A stretch of 48,053 nt of DNA from Betaproteobacteria bacterium. Its GTDB lineage: Bacteria; Pseudomonadota; Gammaproteobacteria; Burkholderiales; SG8-41. The translations under genes were made by a program, and so were the position numbers. The DNA is taken from assembly GCA_028291945.1 (NCBI GenBank), contig JAQGNH010000169.1, positions 1 to 48,053 on the forward strand, given 5' to 3'. Numbering within the stretch: the stretch's first letter is position 1; every line of letters starts with the position of its first letter. Below, one piece after another: positions 17,390 to 26,640 of the stretch. The notes below the pieces were generated by a model. It made no database searches. It was not told where the DNA came from and saw nothing but the letters and a program-made list of their open reading frames with translations.

Positions 17390-18358
17390 CTAAAACGTTC
17401 GCGTCACCGCGAAATCGGCTAATTGTAGCAAATAATCACCGTAGGTTGAACGCGGCAACGCCTCCAGCGCCTCGCACGCGGTCCGTGATTCTGCCTGCGC
17501 TTGCGCGCGAGCGTAATCGAGGGCGCCTGAAACCCGAATAGCCTCGAGCACGGCACTGAGCTCGTCGAGTCCCCCTCCCTGTATCGCGCGGCGAACGAGC
17601 TGCGCCTGCTCGTAGGTGCCGTGCTTCATCGCGTAGATCAGAGGCAAAGTCGTTTTACCTTCAGCCAGATCGTCGCCGAGATTTTTGCCTATCACGGCAT
17701 GGTCGCCGGAATAATCGAGCACGTCATCGATCAACTGGAACGCGGTGCCCAGATGGGCACCGTAAGCGGCCATCGCGTCCTCCGCCTGTTCGCCGACGCC
17801 GCCAAGGATTGCACCCAGACGCGTGGCGGCCTCGAAAAGCTTAGCGGTCTTATAGCGAATCACCCGAAGGTAACCATCCTCATCCAAGTCCGGGTTGCGG
17901 CAGTTCATGAGCTGCAGTACTTCGCCCTCCGCGATCACGTTCGTCGCATCGGCGAGCACCCGCAGCACTTTCATGTTCTTCACCGAAACCATCATCTGGA
18001 AAGCGCGTGAATAAACGAAGTCACCCACGAGCACCGCCGCGGCGTTGCCGAAGAGCGCGTTGGCAGTCGCCTGACCCCGGCGCAATCCCGACTCATCTAC
18101 GACATCGTCGTGGAGCAACGTGGCGGTGTGGATGAATTCCACGACCGCTGCGAGCTCATGATGAGCGGTACCTCGGTAGCCGCAGGCGCGAGCCGACAAT
18201 ATGAGCAGAGCCGGCCGCAGGCGCTTGCCGCCGCCGCCGATGATGTAATCCGCGATTTGCCTGATCAACGCGACGTCGGATAGCAGACGGTTGCGAATCA
18301 CGTCATCGACGGCACGCAGGTCGTCGGCTATGTATGCACGTATGGCGTCAATGGTCAC
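17390..18358 (-). CDS. ispB: Octaprenyl/polyprenyl diphosphate synthase
   Basis: 322 residues of the trans-prenyltransferase family. The first aspartate-rich motif is in LLHDDVVDES and the second in LIDDVLDYSG. GGGGKRLRPALLIL and YKTAKLFEAATRLGA are standard substrate-binding blocks. It elongates FPP with IPP to make the side chain of ubiquinone (product chain length cannot be read). The GTG at 18358 (VTIDAIRAYIADDL) is the likeliest start; the frame continues to 18403 but those residues look non-coding. It diverges from rplU-rpmA, the common arrangement in Beta- and Gammaproteobacteria. Confidence 0.88.
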   Translation of the reverse strand: MTIDAIRAYIADDLRAVDDVIRNRLLSDVALIRQIADYIIGGGGKRLRPALLILSARACGYRGTAHHELAAVVEFIHTATLLHDDVVDESGLRRGQATANALFGNAAAVLVGDFVYSRAFQMMVSVKNMKVLRVLADATNVIAEGEVLQLMNCRNPDLDEDGYLRVIRYKTAKLFEAATRLGAILGGVGEQAEDAMAAYGAHLGTAFQLIDDVLDYSGDHAVIGKNLGDDLAEGKTTLPLIYAMKHGTYEQAQLVRRAIQGGGLDELSAVLEAIRVSGALDYARAQAQAESRTACEALEALPRSTYGDYLLQLADFAVTRTF

Positions 18359-18494
18359 AGCGAAAAAAAAGCGGAGATGATAACAGCAGTGCCCAAAGCC
18401 CAACTGGGGGTGAACTGCTCTTTTCGGCAGCGGGCTACAAAGCTAAACCCTTGAAAGAAGATGCTCTTATCGGGAGAGGCGCTTCGATTATACT

Positions 18495-18523
18495 TTGACT
18501 CGCCGCCGCCATTTTTGTAGAAT
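18495..18523 (+). promoter_or_regulatory. rplU-rpmA promoter
   Basis: TTGACT (18495-18500) and TAGAAT (18518-18523) with a 17-base spacer, a strong sigma70 pattern fitting ribosomal protein genes. The leader before the rplU ATG is about 30 bases. Confidence 0.65.
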
Positions 18524-18559
18524 GCCCGGTTTTCCCAGAAGCCTTCGAGCGGGGTTACC

Positions 18560-18871
18560 ATGTATGCAGTAGTGAAAACCGGCGGCAAGCAGTATCGCGT
18601 GACGGCCGGCGAAAAACTCAAGGTAGAACAGCTGGCTGCAGACATTGGGGCTGAAGTCGTTCTCGATCAGGTGCTGTTCGTGGCGAATGGCGAAGACGTA
18701 ACCATGGGCACGCCCCTCGTCACCGGCGCGATCGTGACCGCCAAAGTCGTAGGGCACGGGCGCGGCGACAAGGTTCGGATCTTCAAGATGCGCCGACGCA
18801 AGCACTACCGCAAGTCCCAGGGGCATCGGCAAAACTTTACCGAGATCGAAATCCTCGGTATCACGGGTTAG
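18560..18871 (+). CDS. rplU: 50S ribosomal protein L21
   Basis: 103 residues, the normal L21 length. It starts [20 protein letters not shown] and ends with the RNA-binding basic block [19 protein letters not shown], then FTEIEILGI. It binds 23S rRNA domain II/V regions together with L20. First gene of a two-gene operon with rpmA, 9 bases apart. Confidence 0.97.
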   Translation: MYAVVKTGGKQYRVTAGEKLKVEQLAADIGAEVVLDQVLFVANGEDVTMGTPLVTGAIVTAKVVGHGRGDKVRIFKMRRRKHYRKSQGHRQNFTEIEILGITG

Positions 18872-18880
18872 GAGTACGGC

Positions 18881-19141
18881 ATGGCACACAAGAAAGCGGG
18901 CGGCAGCTCGCGCAATGGCCGCGATTCACAGGCGAAGCGCCTTGGAGTCAAAGCGTTCGGCGGTGAGCTCGTTCCCGCCGGCAGCATTATCATCCGCCAG
19001 CGGGGCACTCAGGTGCACCCGGGCGAAAACGTCGGAATCGGGCGCGATCACACCCTCTTTGCCAAGGTGACGGGGCACATCGCGTTCTCGCAGCACGGAC
19101 CCGCAAAACGCAAAACCGTGAGCGTGGTGCCTGCAGCATAG
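18881..19141 (+). CDS. rpmA: 50S ribosomal protein L27
   Basis: 86 residues. The N-terminus [16 protein letters not shown] has no cleavable extension of the Firmicutes type. This flexible tail reaches the peptidyl transferase centre. Core blocks [20 protein letters not shown] and [15 protein letters not shown] are typical. Ribosome site GGAG precedes the ATG. A clear terminator follows. Confidence 0.97.
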   Translation: MAHKKAGGSSRNGRDSQAKRLGVKAFGGELVPAGSIIIRQRGTQVHPGENVGIGRDHTLFAKVTGHIAFSQHGPAKRKTVSVVPAA

Positions 19142-19158
19142 ATCCGGCTTTTAGCTCC

Positions 19159-19190
19159 AAAAAGCCCTGTACCTGCGACAGGGCTTTTTT
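19159..19190 (+). terminator. Rho-independent terminator after rpmA
   Basis: AAAAAGCCCTGT, a 7-base loop, then ACAGGGCTTTTTT. The 12-pair stem with A and T flanks could act in both directions. It separates rplU-rpmA from obgE. Confidence 0.9.
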
Positions 19191-19256
19191 ATTTGGCGCC
19201 GCCAGACTCGGGAATACCCATTGCCGGTATCGATCTAACCAAGGCTATACGAAATT

Positions 19257-20363
19257 ATGAAATTCATTGACGAAGCTGTGATCGAGTTGCACGCCGGCAA
19301 AGGCGGCGATGGCGTCGCGAGTTTCCGGCGAGAGAAATTTGTGCCACGCGGAGGACCCGATGGCGGCGACGGCGGCCGTGGCGGCAGCATACACCTCATA
19401 GCCGACCGCAACATCAATACGCTCATCGACTATCGCTACGCGCGTATTCATCGCGCCAAGGACGGAGCAAAGGGCCAGGGTGCCGACTGCTTCGGCCGTT
19501 CCGCGCCGGATATCGTGCTCCGCGTTCCGGTCGGCACGGTGGTATCGGATTTCGAGACTGGGCAGGTCCTCGCAGACCTCGCCGAGCATGAAGCACGCGC
19601 GGTGCTCGCGCAGGGCGGTAAGGGTGGGCTGGGGAACCTCCACTTCAAGTCGAGCGTGAACCGGGCGCCGCGGGAGTTCACTCACGGCGAGCCGGGCGTG
19701 AGCCGAAAACTAAAGCTCGAGCTGAAGGTGCTCGCCGACGTTGGCCTTCTCGGCATGCCCAACGCGGGAAAGTCGACTTTCATTCGCGCGGTCTCCGCAG
19801 CCCGGCCGAAGGTCGCCGACTATCCTTTTACGACGTTGCATCCCAATCTGGGCGTTGTTCGGGTCGATGAGCGCCGCAGTTTTGTCATTGCCGATATTCC
19901 GGGTCTCATCGAAGGTGCTGCAGAGGGCGCCGGCCTCGGACACCAATTTCTGCGTCACCTCTCTCGTACCGGGCTTTTGCTTCACCTGGTCGATATGGCA
20001 CCGCTCGAAATGGGCGCAGAGCCGGTCAAAGATGCAAAAGCAATCATTGCAGAGCTCAAGAAGTACGACGTCGCGCTTTATGACAAGCCGCGCTGGCTCG
20101 TTCTCAACAAAGCCGATTTGCTGCCAGTCGATAGCCGCGAGAAACTGTTGCGCGCGTTCGTGCGCAAGTTAGGGTGGAAAGGCAAAACCTTTATCATTTC
20201 CGCGCTTACTGGAGAAGGTTGCCAGGCGCTCGTTTACGCCGTCATGGACCATCTCGATCAGGCGCAGAGGGAAAAACTCGCAGCCGACGCGCCGACTGTC
20301 ACATCGCCGACGAGCGGCGCGGAACCACGGAGCTCGCAATCGCGCGAGAAGAGCCGCGCCTGA
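19257..20363 (+). CDS. obgE: GTPase Obg/CgtA
   Basis: 368 residues. The glycine-rich Obg fold covers residues 1-158 ([23 protein letters not shown]). The G domain follows, with P-loop GMPNAGKST near residues 166-174, switch [11 protein letters not shown], and the NKAD motif. It lacks a long C-terminal domain, ending in a short charged Ser/Arg tail. Obg binds the 50S subunit and links ribosome assembly to (p)ppGpp and growth control. The order rplU-rpmA-obgE-proB is conserved in Betaproteobacteria. Confidence 0.95.
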   Translation: MKFIDEAVIELHAGKGGDGVASFRREKFVPRGGPDGGDGGRGGSIHLIADRNINTLIDYRYARIHRAKDGAKGQGADCFGRSAPDIVLRVPVGTVVSDFETGQVLADLAEHEARAVLAQGGKGGLGNLHFKSSVNRAPREFTHGEPGVSRKLKLELKVLADVGLLGMPNAGKSTFIRAVSAARPKVADYPFTTLHPNLGVVRVDERRSFVIADIPGLIEGAAEGAGLGHQFLRHLSRTGLLLHLVDMAPLEMGAEPVKDAKAIIAELKKYDVALYDKPRWLVLNKADLLPVDSREKLLRAFVRKLGWKGKTFIISALTGEGCQALVYAVMDHLDQAQREKLAADAPTVTSPTSGAEPRSSQSREKSRA

Positions 20364-20411
20364 ACGACAGCGTGCACGCACAGGCGCACACGGAAAGCCG
20401 TCCCACTATAA

Positions 20412-21530
20412 ATGGCTTCAATACTGCAAAACGCGAAACGGCTGGTCGTCAAAGTCGGCAGCAGCCTCGTGACCAATGAAGGTCAAGGGCTCGATCGCAG
20501 CGCGCTTGCCCGTTGGGCCCAGCAGATCGCTGCGCTGCGCCTTCAGGGGCTGGAAATCGTGCTTGTGTCGAGCGGTGCAATAGCCGAAGGATTGCAGCGG
20601 CTGCGCTGGAAGCGTCGACCGCACGCACTTCATGAGTTGCAAGCCGCGGCGGCAGTCGGTCAAATGGGGCTCATACAGGCCTATGAAGCGTGCTTCTCAG
20701 AGCATGGCCTGATCACATCGCAGGTCCTTCTGACGCACGAAGACCTCGCCGATCGTAAACGCTATCTGAATGCGCGTACGACGCTGCGCACGCTGCTCGG
20801 ATTAGGCGTAATACCGATCATCAACGAGAACGATACCGTTGCGACGGAAGAAATCCGCTTCGGCGATAACGACACGCTCGCTGCGCTGGTGACGAACCTC
20901 ATCGAGGCTGATGCCCTGATTATTCTCACAGATCAGGCCGGTCTTTACGAGCGCGACCCTCGGCACTATCCGGGTTCGACCCTGGTAAGGGACGCGCATG
21001 CAGGCGATCCGCGCCTGGAGGCAATGGCCGGTGCTCCCGGCAGCGCCATAGGTCGTGGTGGCATGCTCACGAAAATTCTGGCCGCCAAGCGTGCAGCGCG
21101 CAGCGGCGCCCATACGGTCATTGCTTCAGGCCGCGAACCCGACGTGCTGTTGAGACTCAGCGCGGGCGAAGCCATCGGCACACATCTCACTGCCGGACGT
21201 GCGACGCTCGCCGCGCGCAAACAGTGGCTAGCGGATCATCTGCAGGTGCGAGGTCGTCTCATGCTCGATCTCGGGGCAGTCAAAGCACTCACAATCGACG
21301 GTAAGAGCCTGCTGCCGATCGGGGTGTACGACGTGACGGGTGATTTCGAGCGCGGCGAAGCGGTAAGTTGCCTGGATGAAGCGCAGCGGGAAATCGCACG
21401 AGGACTCGTGAATTACGGTGCTGGCGATACACGTCGCATATTGCGCACGCCGTCTGCGGAAATCGAAGCCAAGCTCGGCTATGTGGATGAGCTGGAGCTC
21501 ATTCACCGCGATAATCTGGTTCTGCTGTAG
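20412..21530 (+). CDS. proB: Glutamate 5-kinase
   Basis: 372 residues. The amino-acid-kinase domain at about 1-260 carries [55 protein letters not shown] and [15 protein letters not shown]-terminal PUA domain starts at about residue 275. It phosphorylates glutamate in the first step of proline synthesis and is feedback inhibited by proline in studied members. It follows obgE after 48 bases and probably shares its transcript. Confidence 0.94.
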   Translation: MASILQNAKRLVVKVGSSLVTNEGQGLDRSALARWAQQIAALRLQGLEIVLVSSGAIAEGLQRLRWKRRPHALHELQAAAAVGQMGLIQAYEACFSEHGLITSQVLLTHEDLADRKRYLNARTTLRTLLGLGVIPIINENDTVATEEIRFGDNDTLAALVTNLIEADALIILTDQAGLYERDPRHYPGSTLVRDAHAGDPRLEAMAGAPGSAIGRGGMLTKILAAKRAARSGAHTVIASGREPDVLLRLSAGEAIGTHLTAGRATLAARKQWLADHLQVRGRLMLDLGAVKALTIDGKSLLPIGVYDVTGDFERGEAVSCLDEAQREIARGLVNYGAGDTRRILRTPSAEIEAKLGYVDELELIHRDNLVLL

Positions 21531-21651
21531 ATCGTTATCGCCGGCTGAACCGCAGGTCGATCAAGCGGGGTAACGAGGTCATGCAAGTAACGACGAACTA
21601 CTCAGGATGCTATCTCGGCGCGTCATGGGCTCAAATAGAAGAAGGGCTAGG

Positions 21652-22185
21652 TCACTGCATTCGGGAATGCGCGAAGCCCGGGCCACGCCTCAATGCCTCG
21701 AGCGCCTGCTTAGGCGGTGTTGCACGTATGCGCTCGGAACAAAAATAGTCGTAGTAGAGCGTGTGATGGTGCGGGGTCAGGTCACGTAATACGACCGGCT
21801 GCCACTTCGGATCGCGCGCCCGCACCCAGGTGTTGTCGCTGTGACCGATTGCGTATAGCTTCTGCTGGCGCGTTTCGCAGCGCATGCCTTCAAAGGTGAC
21901 GTTGGTCGCCCCACCCTCTGTTCTGGCGACGACGGTATAGCGCATCACGCCGTCTTCGCCGAGCGTAACAGAGTTCGCGTCGACGAAGAATTGGTGGGGG
22001 GTTGCGGCTCCCGTCTGTACCCGCAGGAGATTTTCAGGTTTCGGATAAGGCGGGATACGCGCTTCGATTTCCTTCCAGGATTTTTTGTCTTCATCGAAGT
22101 CTGCATCCCATTCGCGCCATTGCGCCGCGGTGGGAAGTGCGGAGCTCGCAAACGCGATCAGACACAGCGCCACTCTAACCCGCAT
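21652..22185 (-). CDS. CNP1-like family exported protein
   Basis: 177 residues. A signal peptide (VRVALCLIAFASSALPTAAQ) precedes a mature domain with WDADFDEDKKSWKEIEARIP, PYPKPENLL, FFVDANSVTLGEDGVMRYTV, FEGMRCETRQQKLYAIG and WQPVVLRD, the pattern of the CNP1-like family found near proB in Betaproteobacteria and Xanthomonas. Function unknown, presumably periplasmic. The ATG at 22185 overlaps the cfa stop by 11 bases; the longer frame to 22335 is cfa in another frame. Confidence 0.8.
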   Translation of the reverse strand: MRVRVALCLIAFASSALPTAAQWREWDADFDEDKKSWKEIEARIPPYPKPENLLRVQTGAATPHQFFVDANSVTLGEDGVMRYTVVARTEGGATNVTFEGMRCETRQQKLYAIGHSDNTWVRARDPKWQPVVLRDLTPHHHTLYYDYFCSERIRATPPKQALEALRRGPGFAHSRMQ

Positions 22186-23383
22186 AGATATAGTCGCGCG
22201 TTGCGGGCAACACGAGTTTTCCGTCGGCCAGCGGTTTGCCTGCGAGAACCTGAAATACAGACATCCAGCCGCGCTCGAAAGCATGAGCCGAGCCGGCCAT
22301 GTAGATGCGCCAGATGCGATAGGCCTTCTGCCCAACGGTGGCTAATGCGACGTCACGATTCGCCTCGAGGCGCTCTACCCACTGCCACAACGTTCGGGCG
22401 TAATGAGGTCGCAAGCTTTCCACGTCGCAGCTTTCCAAACCTTGTGCCGACATTGCTTCCACGACGTGCGAAATGTGACTGAGTTCGCCGCCCGGAAAAA
22501 CATATTCGTCGATGAAGGCGCCGATGTCACTGCCCAGCTCGTGCTGAGTCACGGAATTCAGCGTGATGCCATGATTCATGACGAGGCCGCCCGGACGGAG
22601 CAGCCGGAAGATCTTGCCGAAATAAACCGGCAGATTCTTGCGACCCACGTGCTCGAACATGCCAACGCTCGCGATCTTGTCGTAAGGCTGATCTTCGGCG
22701 ATATCGCGGTAGTCGAGCAATTTCACTTCACACCAATCGTCAAGGCCAAGGTCGCGTATGCGGGCACGTGTGTACTCGTACTGGTTCTTCGAAAGTGTGA
22801 CGCCAGTCGCCCGCACCTTGTAACGTTGCGCGGCCCACATGATCAGTGCGCCCCAGCCGCATCCGATGTCGAGGAAGCGCTCACCGGGCTTGAGCATGAG
22901 CTTGCGGCAGATGTGATCGAGCTTCTGCTCCTGCGCGGTCTCGAGGGTATCTTCTCCGCGCCGATAGTAGGCGCAGGAATAAACGCGTTTGCTATCGAGC
23001 CACAGACCGAAGAAGTCGTCGTTGACGTCGTAGTGATAGCGCACGGCTTTACTGTCGAAAACGCGGCTGTGTCCGATCCATTTCCGAAAACGACCGGTCT
23101 TGCCCTGAGCGGCTGTAGCCGAACCGGACAGCGCTTCGCTCACACGTATAACCTGGCGCGCTTCCCCTTCGACATCCAGGTCTTCCTCGACGTAGTATCG
23201 AGCGAGCTTACCCATCGTCGGGCGCACGAGCGACGCGAGCGCTTTTGGAGAACGCACGGTGACACTGACGCGGGGGGGATCTTTGGGCGTTAGCCGCTGG
23301 CCGTTCCAGAGGGTGATCGCAAGCGGGACGTCGAGGTCGCGTAGCCGCCGCTCGATGCGTCCGAGAACCGCACTATCCTGCAT
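22175..23383 (-). CDS. cfa: Cyclopropane-fatty-acyl-phospholipid synthase
   Basis: 402 residues. The S-adenosylmethionine site is FLDIGCGWGALIMWAAQ (about residues 169-185). Family blocks include YHYDVNDDFFGLWLD, VYSCAYYRRGEDTLETAQEQ, VGMFEHVGRKNLPVYF and FIDEYVFPGGEL. It methylenates unsaturated acyl chains of membrane phospholipids, usually at stationary phase or under acid stress. GGGAG precedes the ATG. It is followed by the CNP1-like gene, which overlaps it. Confidence 0.92.
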   Translation of the reverse strand: MQDSAVLGRIERRLRDLDVPLAITLWNGQRLTPKDPPRVSVTVRSPKALASLVRPTMGKLARYYVEEDLDVEGEARQVIRVSEALSGSATAAQGKTGRFRKWIGHSRVFDSKAVRYHYDVNDDFFGLWLDSKRVYSCAYYRRGEDTLETAQEQKLDHICRKLMLKPGERFLDIGCGWGALIMWAAQRYKVRATGVTLSKNQYEYTRARIRDLGLDDWCEVKLLDYRDIAEDQPYDKIASVGMFEHVGRKNLPVYFGKIFRLLRPGGLVMNHGITLNSVTQHELGSDIGAFIDEYVFPGGELSHISHVVEAMSAQGLESCDVESLRPHYARTLWQWVERLEANRDVALATVGQKAYRIWRIYMAGSAHAFERGWMSVFQVLAGKPLADGKLVLPATRDYIYAG

Positions 23384-23443
23384 ACACGTCTCCCAAAGTG
23401 GCGTTCACTTAGCTATTGTGCCGTATGTTGTGTTTTCTTGCGC

Positions 23444-24031
23444 TCACCCGGTCAAATCCTGTGCCAGTGCCGTTGCGGTTGCGGCGTCCACGGGTTCCAG
23501 GCGCGCACCATAGTGGGGATGATCGATGCCTGCAGAAAGCGCTCCTCCCCCTTTGAGTGCGCCTATCATGGACGGCTCCAGCTCGAAACGGAGAAAATGA
23601 ACCGCTGAGGTCTTCACCTCATTCTCACGCGGCAAATCTTCATCGGCAATCGCATAAACCCTCGCGCAACCCGCAACCTCGAGCCACACTGCATCCTCTA
23701 TGCCGATCAGTTTGCCGAGCATCTCGACCCGCTCGTGTGGATCGACGTATTGGATCAGCATCGTCGCTTTCAAGTTGCTTCCGTCCGGCACGAGCGGAGA
23801 GTAGGCCTCGAGCTCCGCAGTGATGCCCTCGTCTTCGAAAATGCGCTCAGCATGCAGCATCTCCTGAATCTGATAGCGGATGGTGAGCTCGTCCTCGAAT
23901 GTGAGAGTCACATTGCTGCCCAAACACACATAGCGGCGCTTCTTGTGCTCGATCACGCGGGCACGGAACCGCGGCCGCTCCCGGGCATACGTCTCCAGGG
24001 ACATTAGACTCTCACGCGTAATGGTGGGCAT
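23444..24031 (-). CDS. DUF3501 family protein
   Basis: 195 residues, soluble. It begins MPTITRESLMSLETYARERP and has the blocks RIFEDEGITAELEAYSPLVP and DGSNLKATMLIQY, which I recognise as DUF3501. Proteins of this family are recurrently encoded next to rubrerythrin and a two-cluster Fe-S protein, as here (23-base gap). The trio probably acts together in peroxide or iron-related redox chemistry; no activity is proven for DUF3501 itself to my knowledge. Confidence 0.75.
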   Translation of the reverse strand: MPTITRESLMSLETYARERPRFRARVIEHKKRRYVCLGSNVTLTFEDELTIRYQIQEMLHAERIFEDEGITAELEAYSPLVPDGSNLKATMLIQYVDPHERVEMLGKLIGIEDAVWLEVAGCARVYAIADEDLPRENEVKTSAVHFLRFELEPSMIGALKGGGALSAGIDHPHYGARLEPVDAATATALAQDLTG

Positions 24032-24054
24032 CGTCGGCGTAAACCTCTCAATCC

Positions 24055-25383
24055 CTAAATACCATACGCGATTCGAAGCAGACTGATCGGGTGCCGCTTC
24101 GTGCTGCTCGCATTTCCCATGCCTTGCTCGATTTGGCGGGCTGCGATGGCGCAGTCGGAGCTTATATAGTCCGGCTCAGCTTCCAGCATCTGGCGAAAAA
24201 CCGGACGCCCGATTTTCATCGACTGCTCAAAATATTCGCTTTTTACACCCCAGGTACCATCATGCCCTGAACAGCGTTCAATCGTGGTCAATGTCGTGCC
24301 CGGCACGATTTGCAGGAGCTCCCGGGTTTTCTGCCCCATGTTCTGCACACGCAAGTGGCACGGCACATGATAAGACACGCGCCCAAGCGCATTACGAAAG
24401 TCGGTTTTCAACAGGCCATCCTTGTGTCGCAGCGCCAGATATTCGAACGGGTCGAACATCGCTTTTGCTACGGCGGCGACATCGTGATCGTCCGGGAACA
24501 TCAACGGCAGCTCCTGCTTGAACATGAGCGTACACGAGGGCACCGCGCTCATCAGCGCGTAACCTTCTGCGGCGAGCTTCGCAAGCACCGGGATATTGAT
24601 CGCTTTTGCGCGGGCGACTGCTTCAAGATCGCCGAGCTCGAGCTTGGGCATGCCGCAACAGGCCTCTTTCGGGGTCACAACGACCGGCACTGAGTTGTGC
24701 GCGAGCACTGCGAGCAGGTCGTGGCCAATGGTCGGCTCGTTGTAATTGATGTAACACGTCGCGAACAACGCAATCTTGCCCGGCGTTCGGCTGCCGTCTA
24801 TTACAGGAAACGAGCTATCGGCTTCCGCCTCACTGCGAAAACGCTCGGACGCATACTCCGGAAGCACCCGGTCTTTATGGATGCCGAGTACCTTGTCGAG
24901 CACCGCGCGTGCGGCGGGTGATTTGTTGGCCCGATTGACGAACTGGACGACGACCGGGATCGTCGCAAGCTTGCCGAGCCGATCCGTATTCGAAAGAATT
25001 CGGTCGCGCAGATTTGCGGCGCCTTTGCGAAACTTCACCGCCTTCGCGCGCAGCTGCAGATGCGGGAAATCGACGTTCCACGGATGCGGAGGAACGTAAG
25101 GACATTTGGTCATGTAGCAGACGTCGCACAGATAGCAACGGTCGACCACTTCCCAGTAGCGCGCTTTGTCGACGCCGTCGAGCTCGCCGGTAGGCCCTTC
25201 GTCGATCAGGTCAAAGAGCTTCGGGAACGCCGTGCACAGATTGACGCAGCGGCGGCAGCCGTGACAGATGTCGTAGACGCGCTCAAGCTCAGCGAAGAGC
25301 TTGGGCTCGTCGTAGAAATCCTCGGAGGTCCAATCGAGCGCGTGGCGCCGGGGCGCTTCGAGACTACCCTCTCTCGATGTCAT
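24055..25383 (-). CDS. Two-[4Fe-4S] Fe-S oxidoreductase with CCG domains
   Basis: 442 residues. Two ferredoxin-type cysteine sets are at C40/C43/C46/C50 (CHGCRRCVNLC) and C83/C86/C89/C94 (CYLCDVCYMTKCP). The second half holds cysteine-rich motifs of the HdrB/GlpC kind: ATCYINYNE ... EACCGMPKLELGD, VPCHLRVQNMG and ERCSGHDGTWG. No flavin domain is fused, so it likely passes electrons between partners. Its neighbours, rubrerythrin (54 bases upstream) and DUF3501 (downstream), suggest it feeds electrons to the rubrerythrin diiron site. The cytoplasmic location and role are inferred. Confidence 0.82.
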   Translation of the reverse strand: MTSREGSLEAPRRHALDWTSEDFYDEPKLFAELERVYDICHGCRRCVNLCTAFPKLFDLIDEGPTGELDGVDKARYWEVVDRCYLCDVCYMTKCPYVPPHPWNVDFPHLQLRAKAVKFRKGAANLRDRILSNTDRLGKLATIPVVVQFVNRANKSPAARAVLDKVLGIHKDRVLPEYASERFRSEAEADSSFPVIDGSRTPGKIALFATCYINYNEPTIGHDLLAVLAHNSVPVVVTPKEACCGMPKLELGDLEAVARAKAINIPVLAKLAAEGYALMSAVPSCTLMFKQELPLMFPDDHDVAAVAKAMFDPFEYLALRHKDGLLKTDFRNALGRVSYHVPCHLRVQNMGQKTRELLQIVPGTTLTTIERCSGHDGTWGVKSEYFEQSMKIGRPVFRQMLEAEPDYISSDCAIAARQIEQGMGNASSTKRHPISLLRIAYGI

Positions 25384-25437
25384 CAGTCATGGCAACGTGA
25401 AAGGCGGCCGCTGTACGCGACCGCCTCCCGAAGTAAA

Positions 25438-25857
25438 TCAATCGGTCAGCGCGTCGAGTGCTTTCTGAAACCGGTTCGCGTGCGAGCGCTCCGCCTTGGC
25501 GAGCGTCTCGAACCAGTCCGAAATTTCCGCGAACCCCTCGTCGCGTGCGGCTTTTGCCATGCCCGGATACATGTCGGTGTATTCGTGAGTTTCCCCTGCA
25601 ATGGCCGCTTTCAGATTGTCACGGGTGCGGCCAAAGGGTAGATCAGTCGCAGGATCGCCGCACGTTTCGAGATACTCAAGATGTCCGTGGGCATGTCCGG
25701 TTTCACCTTCAGCGGTCGAGCGAAAAACAGCGGCGACATCGTTCTGCCCTTCGACGTCGGCTTTCGCAGCGAAATAGAGATAACGTCGGTTAGCTTGGGA
25801 TTCACCGGCGAAAGCGGCTTTCAGATTCGAGTGGGTCCTGGATCCTTTGAGTTGCAT
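25438..25857 (-). CDS. Rubrerythrin without rubredoxin domain
   Basis: 139 residues of the ferritin-like four-helix type. Metal ligands fall in the expected places: E19 (AGESQANRRY), E52-xx-H55 (GETGHAHGH), E89 (AGETHEYTDMY) and E123-xx-H126 (KAERSHANRF). Classical rubrerythrins carry a C-terminal rubredoxin domain; this one stops right after the helical bundle, so it needs an external electron donor. It probably reduces hydrogen peroxide. AAGGAG precedes the ATG, and a near-consensus promoter lies about 90 bases upstream. First gene of the cassette. Confidence 0.9.
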   Translation of the reverse strand: MQLKGSRTHSNLKAAFAGESQANRRYLYFAAKADVEGQNDVAAVFRSTAEGETGHAHGHLEYLETCGDPATDLPFGRTRDNLKAAIAGETHEYTDMYPGMAKAARDEGFAEISDWFETLAKAERSHANRFQKALDALTD

Positions 25858-25948
25858 GGCCTTCTCCTTGTAATAATTGCAGGCAAGCCGGATGGGAGAC
25901 TATGCGCCGCGCTGGGAGCACGGTGGCTTGGAAACACGGGGCCAATCG

Positions 25949-25977
25949 AATATAGGCAAGCCGGGCCGGGCTGTCAA
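25949..25977 (-). promoter_or_regulatory. Promoter of the rubrerythrin cassette
   Basis: Perfect TTGACA (25977-25972), 17-base spacer, TATATT (25954-25949). An 11-base direct repeat (minus strand CCGGCTTGCCT) occurs at 25954-25964, in the spacer against the -10, and again at 25881-25891 in the leader. The repeat may be an operator. Confidence 0.65.
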
Positions 25978-26013
25978 ACATGCACGCAAACGTGCTGCTT
26001 GCGCGGATTCGGA

Positions 26014-26610
26014 TCAGCGTGCCAGCTGCGCTTCGATCTCGGAAAAGGTTCGGGCGATTTCGCTCGTAGGGATGGCAACGCCAAGCTGCCGGGCAATCTG
26101 AGTCGCGGAGAAGAGACCGCGGACGGTCTGACGACCGCCGTGGTCGTGTTCTACGACGACGGCATGCTGGCGGCCGGCGCGCTTCAACGTAGCCACGATG
26201 TGCCCGACTTTTGCGGCTCGCACGTCGTTCATTTCCAGCACCTCGAGCGCTCCTTGAAGTGTCATGAGATCCCGCACAAGCAGCTCTTCGCGGCGAATGC
26301 CCCGCTGCGTAATAACCTGCATGGGTCTCTCCCCGAGAATGTCCGTCGCTGTGATCAAGCCAACGACGTGACGGTTCTGGTCAACGACTAGGAGAAGGCG
26401 GACGCTGCGCTGAATCATGCGGCGATGCGCCTCATCGAGGCTGTCGCCCGACAGAATGATCACGGCTGTGACCGAACGCAGATCGGTCATGACCTGCTGC
26501 GCGGGATCTTCGAGGCTTACCCGCTCCGCAACCGTTTGCGTGGGTTGCGCGTAGCCGCTGCCAGAACGCAACAGGGCAAAATTGAGCGGTGTGAAGTCGC
26601 GAAGCACCAT
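26014..26610 (-). CDS. CBS-domain pair protein
   Basis: 198 residues with two CBS motifs. The first is at about 50-110 (AVIILSGDSLDEAHRRMIQ, LLLVVDQNRHVVGLITATDI). The second is at about 115-180 (VRDLMTLQGALEVLEMNDVR, HAVVVEHDHGGRQTVRGLF). Such pairs bind adenine nucleotides as energy sensors; the ligand is not deducible here. There is no fused effector domain. It follows rppH by 30 bases and precedes the rubrerythrin promoter. Confidence 0.8.
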   Translation of the reverse strand: MVLRDFTPLNFALLRSGSGYAQPTQTVAERVSLEDPAQQVMTDLRSVTAVIILSGDSLDEAHRRMIQRSVRLLLVVDQNRHVVGLITATDILGERPMQVITQRGIRREELLVRDLMTLQGALEVLEMNDVRAAKVGHIVATLKRAGRQHAVVVEHDHGGRQTVRGLFSATQIARQLGVAIPTSEIARTFSEIEAQLAR

Positions 26611-26640
26611 ACAGGTCGAATAATGTAAGTCCGTTATGCG

